DNA from: Acanthosepion pharaonis
Lineage: Eukaryota > Mollusca > Cephalopoda > Sepiida > Sepiidae
DNA: 64,000 bases
Assembly (NCBI GenBank): GCA_903632075.3
Contig: CAHIKZ030000388.1
Location: 23,501 to 87,500 of the forward strand
Reading direction: 5' to 3'
The stretch's first letter is position 1. Each line of letters starts with the position of its first letter. The notes below the pieces were generated by a model. That model had not been told where the DNA came from. It saw only the letters and a program-made list of their open reading frames with translations, and did not search any database. Positions 54,229 through 63,319 of this stretch are shown here, in pieces. A program made the position numbers and the translations under genes.

Positions 54229-54640
54229 GCAAGGCTTACAACCATATCATGTCAAAACATTGGTTCCTGTATGGTCACTGGAGTTAAGCAACATTGAATC
54301 TGGTCAGTACCTAGATGGGTGACTGCTAGGAAATGCCAAGTGCTGTAAGCTTGGATGCACAGGTGATGTAATGGATAATGGCATGGAATTGTTAATCTGA
54401 GAGCTGAGTTCCAATTCCTGTTGGGTTTGTTGTATTCACTTAGATGCAAATACCCTTGGGAAAGGCATGAATCCATCTCTTTTCCCCCCAGCTATGGATT
54501 ACTTAGTAGGATGTATCACTAACTCATTATAATGTCAAAAAAAAAAAGAAATTCTTACAATCTAAAAATATTTTCTGGTTTTAAATAACCTGCAAAGGGT
54601 TGATAAACTGTAAAATATGTATCAATCAATGAAATGTATA
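54229..54640 (+). mobile_element. Full 5S/tRNA chimeric SINE, plus orientation
   Basis: The best-preserved copy. 54230-54352 aligns along its length with 5S rRNA: CTTACAACCATATCA (5S starts with a TAC-GCCATACCA motif), GGAGTTAAGCAACAT (box A), AGTACCTAGATGGGTGAC (box C) and GTGCTGTAAGC (3' end). A tRNA-like part follows (54355-54428, ATGTAATGGATAATGG and GAGTTCCAATTCC), then the body GGGAAAGGCATGAATCC and CAGCTATGG, then the tail TTCTTACAATCTAAAAATA, TAAATAACCTGCAAAGGG. It lies head-to-head with 53652-54170. Confidence 0.9.
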
Positions 54641-54904
54641 AGAGGACAATAACTACAGTATTTTCCTGTACAAACAAACATTAAACTACTGAAGAGTCAA
54701 GCAAAGATTCCATCGAGTTTAGTGTTGAACTAAGCAAACTTTCACAAGTACCTCTACTCCCATCTGACACATAGTCCTGGTGAAGATTGAAAGTAAATCT
54801 TCTGAAGAGTGGGTGGATCAAGGAAAGAAACTGACTTTTTTTTTCTCAGAGGATATTGCTTTCCAAAATATTTAAATCATTTTTATCTTATTCTCTTTTT
54901 TTTT
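54641..54904. other. Intronic DNA, no gene seen
   Basis: Nothing recognised. Confidence 0.3.
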
Positions 54905-55396
54905 TTATTTTATATATATTTATCTAAAGAAGTGATAGATTTTTATCTATTAATCCGACAGATTTTATTACTTAAATGTCAATTTTAGTGGATACCTATA
55001 TTTGGGTAGATGTTCTGTTTATTTATTAAACAGTAAATTTATTTATTTTCGTCTTGCAGCCTGAATATTTGAGAAATCTTATTAAAGAAAAATATGCGCT
55101 CTCAGGGAGGAATCGAACCTGCATCCCTCAAGGCAGGAGAAACCATTGTTAGATCATACGAAATATGGGTATTCACTAAAAATAATGTTTAAGCAATAAA
55201 TTATGTTAGATTAATAAGTAAAAATCTATCAGTTCTTTAGAAATTGCTTTGTTTACATTAGGATATGAAATTAAACAGAGATGAATGTTTTGAGGCTGAG
55301 AAAGATTTGTGTATATAATGCACTATTCAACTTTCCTTGATTGGCAACACACACCATGGCCGAGATGGCCAAAAGCATGCTGGATCACTCTCTCTC

Positions 55397-55399
<3 letters not shown>

Positions 55400-55432
<33 letters not shown>
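55400..55432. repeat. TA microsatellite
   Basis: About 33 bases of TA inside the SINE cluster. Confidence 0.9.
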
Positions 55433-55439
<7 letters not shown>

Positions 55440-55965
55440 ATAAAAGAACCCGTGTCCTCCTTGGTAGGAGACACCATTGTTAGATTTGACATGCTTTTAA
55501 CCTTCTCAGTCACAGAGTGCGTCAACAATGAAAGAAAATTGAATAGGGCCTTATAGACACAAATTAACAGATTAATAAATAAAAATCCATCCCTTTCTTT
55601 AGAAATTACTTTGTTTACATTAGGATATCAAACTGAGCAGATATGAATGTTTTGAGAGTCTGAGAAAGATTTGTGTTTATAAATTTCTTGTTAACCATAT
55701 ATGGACTGAATTAGTCAGCTGCAGCATTTGACTTTGCCCGATTGTTGACACAGTCTATGACAAAGATGGTGTAAAGCACATTAGATCTAACAACATTTTC
55801 TCCTGCTAAGGGGGATACAGGTTCAAAGCCATCAAGAGGGCACATCTTTTATGTAATAAGATTTCTCAAATATTCAGGCCAGCAGACGAAAATAAATATA
55901 TCGTTTAATAGATAAATGGAATGTCTACTCAAATATGGTCATCCACTAAAAATGACGTTTAAGTA

Positions 55966-56158
55966 ATATATATATATATATATGGGATAATGATATGTAA
56001 ATTTTTATATATCAAGAACAATTTTGGGAGAAAGATGTATGACAAAGTGGAAAAAAGTTTTTGCGTGATGTGTTTCATCTGATGAAATCCTAAATAATGA
56101 AAGGCATCAGACAAAAACATTTTTTCCATTTTGTCATACATATATATATATATATATC
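55966..56158. repeat. Fold-back element between two TA arrays
   Basis: TATGACAAAGTGGAAAAAAGTTTTTGCGTGATG...GATGAAA pairs with GGCATCAGACAAAAACATTTTTTCCATTTTGTCATA. Short TA arrays lie at both ends. Same family as 26045-26165. Confidence 0.75.
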
Positions 56159-56325
56159 TCAGTTATTTTTTCCATGCTCTCTCACACACCTGATTATTTG
56201 CTCAAAGACCTCATCTAGATCATTCTTTTTTTTTTTGTTACCATATATGGACTGAATTAGTCAGTTGCAGCATCCCAGCAAAAGGGAAAAGTTAAGTAAA
56301 AGGGAAAAGGTATACATACTACTGT

Positions 56326-56487
56326 TCATGAGTCTGATTGATTTGGACTGAAAAAGGGATTGACAAAAGAGAAGTTCCTGAATGCACTATCATCAATATT
56401 CATGATGATTAGATTGTCCGTCGGTGTCATTTTGACGTCTTTTGAGGTGAACATCGTGTCAAAGTTTTCTGCTTTTCTGGAATCAAG
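56326..56487 (-). CDS. Conventional protein kinase C, alternative C-terminal exon (beta-II-like)
   Basis: Encodes an alternative 53-residue kinase tail, equivalent in position to the exon at 39364-39516. From the junction: KAENFDTMFTS (residues 5-15), turn motif KMTPTDNLIIMNID (19-32), hydrophobic motif FRNFSFVNPFF (36-46), ending SPNQSDS then TGA. AENFD and FSFVN are features of vertebrate PKC alpha/beta-II tails, not of beta-I. The start is fixed by the acceptor CTGCCCTTACAG before 56487, phase 0, so both exons can follow the same donor. The first 40 residues align with the partner exon without gaps. Oddities: Asn replaces the usual Gly in F-x-G-F-S, and FF replaces EF after NP. A possible donor (GTATGT) lies six bases after the stop. 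Kinase exons are outside the window. Confidence 0.93.
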   Translation of the reverse strand, partial: LDSRKAENFDTMFTSKDVKMTPTDNLIIMNIDDSAFRNFSFVNPFFSPNQSDS

Positions 56488-57254
56488 CTGTAAGGGCAGA
56501 AAATGAAAAATTATTTGAGTCTGCATCAGTCTCTTTTGGTGAAAGCCTATTATTGTTGTTTGAACGTATCCCTCTCAGGTGGAACGGCTGACAAATGGTC
56601 ATGCATACATTTGTATTTCAGAATAAATAACAGCCACAAAGATGGTGGCTTAAAGCTGTGTATGATTGCAGAGAAAAGAAGAATATTATTAAGATTTATT
56701 TTGTTTTTTTTTAAAGAGAGTAAAAAAAAGAATAAATCTACCTTGTATCCCTGAAAAGTATTAGTAATCATTAGTAGATAATTGGTTATAGGTAATTTTA
56801 ATTATGCATCATACTTATGCTAAGACAAAGTTGAGAAGTTATTCAAGTACGTGTTTCACTCTTTATATCAGGGATATCCGAAAAGAAAGAGCAGATTTTG
56901 AAAATTTAGTAAAAGCAAAAAATGCTAGACAGAAAGACACTCAGCACATTACTGAATAGGAAAAGGTTTAAAGTTATATAAAATAAATGCAATTTTTTTT
57001 TCAATCTTGTTTAAAGGCTTCTTTTTCTTGTCTATTTTTCAGACTTTGTATAAATTTAAATCATTTGATTCAAGTGTGGCAAGAATACTGTTTCGATGTT
57101 TGTCACGCAACACAGGTTCTCATGCTGAGTGTATACAAGTTAAACAACCTCAAAATAATAAACTTTGAACCTTTTCTTATCCAGTAATGTGTTGACTGTG
57201 TTTCTGTCTCTTAGCATTTGTATTTATTCAATTTTTGAAATCTCTTTTTGAATA
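56488..57254 (-). other. Intron upstream of both tail exons, no gene seen
   Basis: Starts with the pyrimidine-rich acceptor tract. Frames at 56503-56771 and 56987-57187 are unsupported. No kinase-domain exon found here or up to 64000. Confidence 0.5.
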
Positions 57255-57510
57255 AGCCTGTAGTATATGTCTTGAAGCTGGCATGAGAAACAAACCCGTG
57301 TGTAAGAAAAGGGTGTTGGAATATGGAAAAGAGGCAATAAAAATCCTCATTAAACAATGCAGCCAAGGTGTTGGTGTTTTTCATATTGAAACCAATATCA
57401 TGTCTGATAAGGATCTTCACTACCTCTTTCCTATATTCCAACTTTTTTTTTTTTTTTTTTTACATGAATTTGTCTTTCATTTCAGCCTCAAGATGCCTAC
57501 TATAAGCAGT
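57255..57510. repeat. Fold-back element, ~90-bp arms
   Basis: GTGTTGGAATATGGAAAAGAGG...ATCCTCATTA pairs with TGATAAGGATCTTCACTACCTCTTTCCTATATTCCAAC, and outer AAGCCTGTAGTATATGTCTTGAAGC with GCCTCAAGATGCCTACTATAAGC. A T run of about 18 sits in the right arm. Open frames on both strands are the two faces of the stem. Confidence 0.7.
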
Positions 57511-57747
57511 GAAACATGTTGTTGAACAGCTATTCTGCTCCATATTATCTACACTTTTGTTCAGATATTATTCTACAGCCTACAATCACACACCTTACTT
57601 ATCAAAAGACAAGATTAAATATTTAATTTGTAAGAATGTAATCATACTGGGTTTAATTTGTAAATATATGATGTGAATAAAATAGGAAAATAAAAGACAT
57701 GAGTATTCTTTGTAGTATAGCAATTCGATTTCACACACATTCTCAGG

Positions 57748-57748
<1 letters not shown>
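57511..57748. other. Intronic DNA, no gene seen
   Basis: AT-rich; nothing recognised. Confidence 0.35.

Positions 57749-57779
<31 letters not shown>
57749..57779. repeat. GATA microsatellite
   Basis: Seven GATA units in a row. Confidence 0.95.
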
Positions 57780-57784
57780 TCTTT

Positions 57785-57898
57785 TTCCTTTTAAGTCAAT
57801 TTAATGACCAGGGTTCTTAGGAATCTTGTCTCCAGTCCATCTTTAACTCAATTTAATGACCTGGATTTTTCAGGAATCTTGTCTCCAACCGGTCTTTA
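57785..57898. repeat. Tandem duplication, ~57-bp unit
   Basis: TCAATTTAATGACCAGGGTTC...AGGAATCTTGTCTCCAGTCC is repeated as TCAATTTAATGACCTGGATTT...AGGAATCTTGTCTCCAACC. Confidence 0.85.
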
Positions 57899-58499
57899 AA
57901 CTGGCAAACAAAATTTTTCTAGTGATTTTAGATAATCATAAAAGTAGAGTCCTTTGAAAAACTGACTTCCCAAAAGTTGAATGGGCAGTCTCCTTTCCCA
58001 GAACACAAGTGGACAGATAGGGGTGGTGGGATCCTCGCCATATAGGAAGTCAGGAATTTGGCAAAAAGTGGGAAAAGGACCAGAGTGAGTAAGCAATCAC
58101 TGAGCAAGTTAGGCATCAAGTATAAGGGTCCTTTTTCTGTGGCCAGAAGTTAGTAAGATAGCAGTTCACCTTGAAGCTGAAGGAAGATCTTGCCAATTAA
58201 GTGAGAAACCGTATTGTTTGATACTTCCCAACCAGTGTCTTGAAAAGAATTTGTTGTTATTCTTTGTTTAATTTGAGATCACAACCAGTGAGACAAATCT
58301 GTGCACATAATGAGCCAGGTGTATATGCATATAGCTGACTATGGATGCCATCACAGCTTGTGCAATGGTGTGCAGAAAGGCATTGTAACAGTACATTTAT
58401 CTTACTCTTTTGTTACAACAAAGACAGTCATACATCCGTTATATACAGGGAGGCTACAAAAATAGGTATATATGGTATATATTATATCAATATTGTTGT
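57899..58499. other. Intronic DNA, no gene seen
   Basis: Minus-strand frames at 57896-58119 overlap and are not recognised. Confidence 0.35.
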
Positions 58500-58800
58500 G
58501 TAACCCCTCAGGATAGAGGCGATCAGGGCTTTCCACTATTTCCTGTCCTTTGTAGCTCTTAATGAATTTTGTCTTTTTATTATTTTTCCTAAACCCTCTT
58601 TTGGCATCCATTTACTCATTAAGTATGTTATGCATTATTTTCCTCTCTCTTGCCCTCAATCTGTCCTGTGAGTATCAGATTTTCCAAGCCTTCCTTCCTC
58701 ATTATATGCACCAGAAATTTTAACCGTCTCTTCCTGATGTTAAAGTACAAGTTTCCTTTTTGTTTCCATTTTCTCTAAAACCTTGTTCCAGTATTATAAT
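58500..58800 (-). pseudogene. LINE RT C-terminal relic
   Basis: Homologous to 46690-46930 in the same orientation: both have GTG(A/C)TGTG..CC(C)CTTCAGGAT-type starts, GCACCAGAAATTT / GCCCCAGAAATTT and CCTTCCTCATTAT. On the minus strand the frame is broken but keeps the RKRQ.KFL...MRK spacing. Confidence 0.55.
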
Positions 58801-58869
58801 AGTGATTATAGGATTCATTTTAAACTAGAATTCATTTAAATCATTTTTAATATTTTTATTTACATAATT

Positions 58870-59160
58870 TTTTATTATAACAGGTGGATTGGACATCGAA
58901 GAGCCATTGACTAGCTATCATGTTTGTCGGATATTACTCTTATGGACTTTTTTTTCTGGGGATGCATAAAGGGTATGGTTATTGCATGTCAACCACACTC
59001 TGTTGATGCCATGATTCAATTCATATGAGATGCTTACCAGGAATTCGATGCTGATAAAGACCTTTGTGCATGAGTGTCGTCTCTTAAATAGAAGAGTTTG
59101 TGAATGCTGAGGGTAAACAGTTTGAACATTTGAGGGATTGACATGTTTGTATCATTAATA
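58870..59160 (+). pseudogene. DDE transposase C-terminal relic (mariner/Tc1-like)
   Basis: Reading with one frame change: WIGHRRAID, DITLMDFFFWGCIKGMV, QPHSVDAMIQFI, stop, DAYQEFDADKDLCA, stop, and a VNSLNI scrap. S/P-D-xxx-x-D-FFxWG is the last catalytic-acid block of mariner/DDE_3 transposases, and the following helix matches. At least four stops; no inverted terminal repeats identified. Confidence 0.75.
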
Positions 59161-59526
59161 TGCTTTGGTTTTCATTACTATATACCTACTATTTTATCCC
59201 CCTTCATGAGACAGGTGACAGTTGTAAAGAAATATAGAGGAAGTAGTAATACTGGTATTGCTGGTAATATTTTGTTCTAATCTATTTCATTTCGATTGGT
59301 TTGAACTAATTTCTTCATTGCAGAACCAACCCACATGCACTGAATAAAAATGTTTTGTCTAAAACAATGGGTAACCTTACATGAAAAATGCACAATGTTC
59401 AAAACTTGAGGATCATTTAAATTATAATATCCATCATTATCTAAGTTAATAGAAAAGGATTTAGAATATATATATCGGATGTAACAGTAAAATTGTCCAA
59501 TTGTTAGATTATGCTTTGAACCATTG
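59161..59526. other. Intronic DNA, no gene seen
   Basis: Nothing recognised. Confidence 0.3.
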
Positions 59527-59712
59527 TATAGTTTGGTTTGGTTTATTTTGTTTTACGGCATATCAACCTCAATGGGTTATTTAATGCCGACAACATTTTT
59601 AGGATAGATTCGTATGAATAGAATATGTATTCTTTGGTTTAGATTGGTTTGGTTTATTTTATTTTACAGTATATCAACCTCAATGGGTTATTTAATGCTG
59701 ACAACATTTTTT
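59527..59712 (-). mobile_element. Two SINE tails of a diverged subfamily, in tandem
   Basis: TTTTACGGCATATCAACCTC..GGGTTATTTAATGCCGACAAC (59553-59600) and TTTTACAGTATATCAACCTC..GGGTTATTTAATGCTGACAAC (59660-59708). Position by position this corresponds to the tail TTTACAGCTTATCAACCC..AGGTTATTTAAAGCCAGAAAA of the 5S/tRNA SINE. A third copy is inside the 60.7-kb insertion. Confidence 0.65.
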
Positions 59713-60010
59713 TTATTGCTGGTAATATTTTGTTTTGTCAAAAATTTGTTTCTGGTAATATTTTTCCTTCAAAATTGTATTGCTGGTAATAATTTTTTTT
59801 CAGAAAAGCATTGCTGGTATTAGTTAAGTATTTGCTCATAGCTGGGACCCTAACAGGTGCTACCATCCTGGGTCAGGGTGTACCTGGGAATACCAGCAAT
59901 TAAGAAGTGGTTCCACACTCCTCAAAATCTCCTGATCAGAGGCCTTGCTGCTGGACGTAGTTTATTGTCTTACCCAGGACACGGATGTAGTTTAACATCT
60001 TACCCAGGAC
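59713..60010 (+). repeat. GCTGGTAATATTTTT simple array and CATAGCTGGG block
   Basis: ATTGCTGGTAATATTTT is repeated four to five times (59716-59820) and again at 60718-60925. It runs into CATAGCTGGGACCCTAACAGG...GGGTCAGGGTGTACC...AGCAATTAAGAAG (59832-59908), shared with 48290-48375. Confidence 0.65.
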
Positions 60011-60118
60011 GATTGAACTGTTGTATCTTAGAAATGATTAAAGATATCTTACTGGAATTCTCCAAGGTTTTTATAACATTATTGGACTCTACTTTGAACA
60101 ATAAGAATGTATTTAGCT

Positions 60119-60345
60119 CTAAGTTGAAATGATGGTCATCTTGCTGTTGTGACATCCTGATTCAGTTTTCCTTTCTACTGTTCCCTCTTTGTTTAAAATT
60201 ATTAACCATTCTCTTGATGGTTCTTGAATAGACTTTGAACATGGAAGCCAGAGTATGAATGCAGGTACCATTACTGAAGGCCTGTATGATCTTTTTCGTC
60301 TCACCATTGCTCACTTGGGAAGACATATTGTGGGGCTGACACAAA
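60119..60345 (-). pseudogene. Tc1/mariner transposase N-terminal HTH relic
   Basis: Minus strand, first frame: MSSQVSNGETKKIIQAFSNG, then ASMFKVYSRTIKRMVNNFKQ. After a frameshift near 60170, GTVERKTESGCHNSKMTI continues. Two helix-turn-helix (paired-like) units with 'S..TV.RI...FK..G.VE.K...GR.RK' are the DNA-binding N-terminus of Tc1/mariner transposases. The GRPRK box is decayed to GCHNSK. The catalytic part is absent. Confidence 0.8.
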
Positions 60346-60495
60346 ATGATTTTAACCTGTTCTCTTTTTAGTGGAATAACTCATAGGGTTTTTCAGTGAT
60401 TCTTATGCCAAATGATGTCTAGATGTTCATGTATTGTTCATATATTTTTCTCAAAGTTATTTGAATGAATATGCCAAATATTTTTATTGTAGTGT
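60346..60495. other. Short intronic gap
   Basis: Nothing recognised. Confidence 0.3.
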
Positions 60496-61275
60496 TTGAT
60501 TGATTCGTTTTCTATGGCTTATCATATTTGCAGGTTATTTAAATCCAGAAAATATTTTTACATTGTAAAATTTTTTTCTGAGATAATAATAATAATTCTT
60601 TAGTGATAAAAGTCTTACTAATTAACTTGTGGGTGGGGTGGGAGTAGATTTAGTTTGGTCAGGTTTGTTTTACGGTATATCAACACCTCAGTGAGTTATT
60701 TAATGCCGACAAAATTTTTATTGCTGGTAATATGTTTTTCAATATATCTGCAAAAATCTATTTCTGGGAATATTTTACTTTGAAGAAATGTATAGCTGGT
60801 AATATTTTTTTCAAAGAATGTATAGCTATTTGTATTGGTGGTATTTTTTTTTTTTTTTAAGTATTGCTGATAATAATTTTTCCTTCAAAAATTATTGGTG
60901 GTAATATTTTTTTTTATTACAAAGTATTTCTGGTATTAAAACCTATTTTTACACAAGTTTGGTGTCAACTATTTGCCCATAGCTGGGACCCTAACAGACG
61001 CTACCACCCCGGGTCAGGGTGGATCTGGAAACGCCAGCAACTAAGAGATGGTTGGGGGGAGGAGCAGGGGAATCATACCTTTCTAATGGGTATTTGCATG
61101 TAAGTGAATATATCAAACCCAACTGTATTTGGAACTTGGCTCTCTGATTAACAATTCCAAGTCATTATCGATTACACCACCCACACATCCAAGCTTACAG
61201 CAACAGGTATTCTCAAGCAGTCACCTATTTATGTACTGACCAGACTTGATGTTGCTTAACTTTGGTGATTTAGCT
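60496..61275 (-). mobile_element. 5S/tRNA SINE interrupted by a 0.4-kb insertion
   Basis: 60496-60655 is the minus-oriented tail (GATTGATTCGTTTTCTATGGC, GCAGGTTATTTAAATCCAG, TTACTAATTAACTTGTGGG). 61050-61275 is the matching body, tRNA-like part (ATTATCGATTACACCACC) and 5S-like head (TTTATGTACTGACCAG, GATGTTGCTTAAC). Between them, 60656-61049 is an insertion made of the diverged tail (TTTACGGTATATCAAC), the GCTGGTAATATTTTT array and the CATAGCTGGGACCC block, i.e. a copy of the second SINE subfamily. The nesting gives relative ages. Confidence 0.75.
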
Positions 61276-61374
61276 TGCTCTACAACTCTTGTTTAACATT
61301 TTTTAAATTTGATTGAATTTTGCCTTTATATGACGATGGATTGCCAAGTAGACAAAAAATGAGCATTTTTTAGA

Positions 61375-61690
61375 CCTACTTTAACATTTGCCTGCCCATT
61401 GCTAATTTGATCAAAAATGCTATTCCAGAGCTTGATTGGGAAGTTCTACTGCACCCACCATATTCACCTGATTTAGCACCTTCAGATTATCACCTTTTTT
61501 TGGTCACTCTCCAACAGTCTGCAAGACGTTTCATTCAACGACATAGAATTGAAAACATGGCTTAATGAATTCTTTGAGTCATGACTTGGTAATTTCTACT
61601 GTCAAGGCCTTGACATACTAGTGGAATAATGTCAAGAAGTTGTGAACCATGAAGGAGAATATATTATTGGCTGATTTCTTAAAATTGTTG
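61375..61690 (+). pseudogene. Mariner-family transposase C-terminal relic
   Basis: The frame from about 61400 reads IANLIKNAIPELDWEVLLHP, continuing PYSPDLAPSDYHLFLVTL. The motif Y-S-P-D-L-A-P-S-D-Y-H-L-F is the third catalytic acidic block of mariner (D,D34D) transposases. Downstream, shifted frames keep WNNVKKL..HEGEYIIG, the usual mariner C-terminus. The upstream catalytic acids and both termini are missing or unrecognisable. Inactive. Confidence 0.85.
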
Positions 61691-61989
61691 ATGAACCACA
61701 GGATTAAAATAAGTAGGGGAGAAAACAAATAAAATTATCTGACACCCAATCCATCTGCTGCATACGCCAATGCTTGCAAAGAAACAGAAACATCAACCTG
61801 AGAGACAAACAAAAAGTCTATCAAAGCACCTTTATGATCAAACACAAAAGGCATTTACTTATCTATCAATAAGCTACAATGAAAAAAAGAAGAAAATAGT
61901 TTTGAATAAAATAGCTTTGGTGGAGGTGCTGAAAAATCTTTTCTCAGATCAAGAAGCCCTATCAAAAAAAAAAAAAAAATCTATTTGGT
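61691..61989. other. Intronic DNA, no gene seen
   Basis: The 73-codon frame at 61770-61991 is Lys-rich and unrecognised. Confidence 0.35.
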
Positions 61990-62720
61990 GATTATTTGAT
62001 CATAGAGATCCTTAATAAAATCCAAAGAAGAATCTGCAATATTATTGGCCCTAACCTGGCACCTCACCTTCAGTCACTTTCCCACCTCCATAATGTAGCT
62101 CCCCTGTGCCTTTTCTATAAATACTTTTGTTGTAACCTAGGGAAGGTTACTGAATAGAATAATCACATAAAAGTTGGTAATGAACGATAATACTTATGGC
62201 ACGAATAACACATATAAGATTTGCCAATGGAGAGTAGTAGTAGTCAAATGCTAGAAGTGAGTCAAGTGAATTCCACAATGAATCTCCAACTGCAGACCAA
62301 CATACAGTATTTACTACTGTATTTATGTGAATGGGGACATACCCATTATCGTTTCATAATTGTTCTGATAGCTCTCCACTATGTGTACCTAGACTGTGAA
62401 TTTAAGTGCAGTACTAGATTGGCGGAAAGGTCTCATTATTTTACAGTGGAAATGGCTAGATGTAACCATAAGTTTTAGGCTAACAGTTTTTCTTGCACTT
62501 CTCAGTTGTGGGACTCTCTTCCAGCTTCTACCTTTTCAGTCAAGTTTGATCTTCAAAAGTTTAAATGCAATGTCAGTTGTAATCCTCCCAATTCCTCTTC
62601 TTTTATTGTTCTTGCTTCTTAAGAATGTTTTTCTTATATTCTTTCACACCCAGTAACCCCATGCATAGTAGTGGCTTTGTTGCTTTGCTTGGGGCAAAAA
62701 GATTAAAAAAAAAAGAAAAA
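61990..62720 (+). pseudogene. LINE RT C-terminal relic with complete 3' end
   Basis: 61995-62150: EILNKIQRRICNIIG and LSHLHNVAPLCLFYKYF (same family as 6545-6775). 62480-62610: LWDSLPAST and DLQKFKCNV in the last coding block. 62650-62715: 3' end CAGTAACCCCATGCATAG...GGGGCAAAAAGATT with an A tail. This ties the RT relics to the 3' terminus shared with the GGAGTAGATAGG repeats and the 4.9-5.6-kb fragments. Frameshifts throughout. Confidence 0.75.
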
Positions 62721-63319
62721 AGTGAGTCAAAGGAATTTTCAGCACTTTCCTCATATAAAAAGCATATATTTGTTTCCTTTTTTTTTTTTTTTTGCTTTAT
62801 ATTTTCCAGTTTTATATTTTGGATTGTCTTTTGCTAAAGAATAAAAATCTGGAAGTCACTCCTGCCAGGGTTATGAAGAACACATCAGCAACAGGATGCC
62901 AGATCTTCTCTTCAATCAGCAAGAACCTCCCCTATAAACCATTCCATGCAACTTACCCACAAGTCACCTGAAACTACTCTCTAATAGGTGGTATTAGAAT
63001 TATCTTCAATTCTATCTGTGACTGGAAGTTTTAATTGCCATCAGAGTTTTGCCTTTTCCCAAAAGTTTTCATTTATTTATCTATATATTTTATTTCCTTT
63101 TGGTCAAGTGGGTGGCCACTTTGAAGATCTTACTTCATAGATTTTACTGCTGGTCATAAAAACAACAGACACTTCATACTCAGATAAAAAAACACTTAGG
63201 ATCCACTTGTTTTTGCATGTGTATTAATGATAGCCAGTTTCCGTTGTTACACTTACTTATTAATCATATTTTTGTAAAGATGATTGAAGATTTATCCAGA
63301 ATAAAAACTAATAAAAGTA
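62721..63319. other. Intronic DNA, no gene seen
   Basis: T run near 62778-62794; nothing recognised. Confidence 0.35.

Larger units (their letters stand above)
54905..56275. mobile_element. Cluster of a second tRNA-derived SINE family, both orientations
   Basis: 54915-55165 is a minus copy: the T-arm reads GCAGGTTCGATTCC with a proper B-box, followed by TTTCTCAAATATTCAGGC. 55680-55970 is a plus copy with AGGTTCAAAGCC and the same ATTTCTCAAATATTCAGGCC. ATGGCCGAGATGGCCAAAAGC at 55356 is an A-box of the Ser/Leu tRNA kind. Two direct copies of TTTACATTAGGATAT...GATGAATGTTTTGAG lie at 55250 and 55615. CCATATATGGACTGAATTAGTCAG occurs at 55695 and 56242, the latter only about 50 bases past the stop of the beta-II-like exon. 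Confidence 0.65.
39517..56319 (-). other. Interval between the two alternative kinase tail exons
   Basis: About 16.8 kb on the minus strand between the beta-II-like exon and the beta-I-like exon. When the beta-I tail is used, all of this plus the upstream exon is removed. It is filled with the repeats listed separately. I saw no further kinase-like exon in it. Confidence 0.7.

Noticed and set aside
54230..54352. A real 5S rRNA gene
   Set aside because: Too diverged in the first half and fused to tRNA-like and tail sequence that recurs at other loci, so it is a SINE head.
55084..55165. A tRNA gene on the minus strand (good T-arm GCAGGTTCGATTCC)
   Set aside because: No intact anticodon and acceptor stems, and the flanking body repeats at 55780-55900; it is a SINE.
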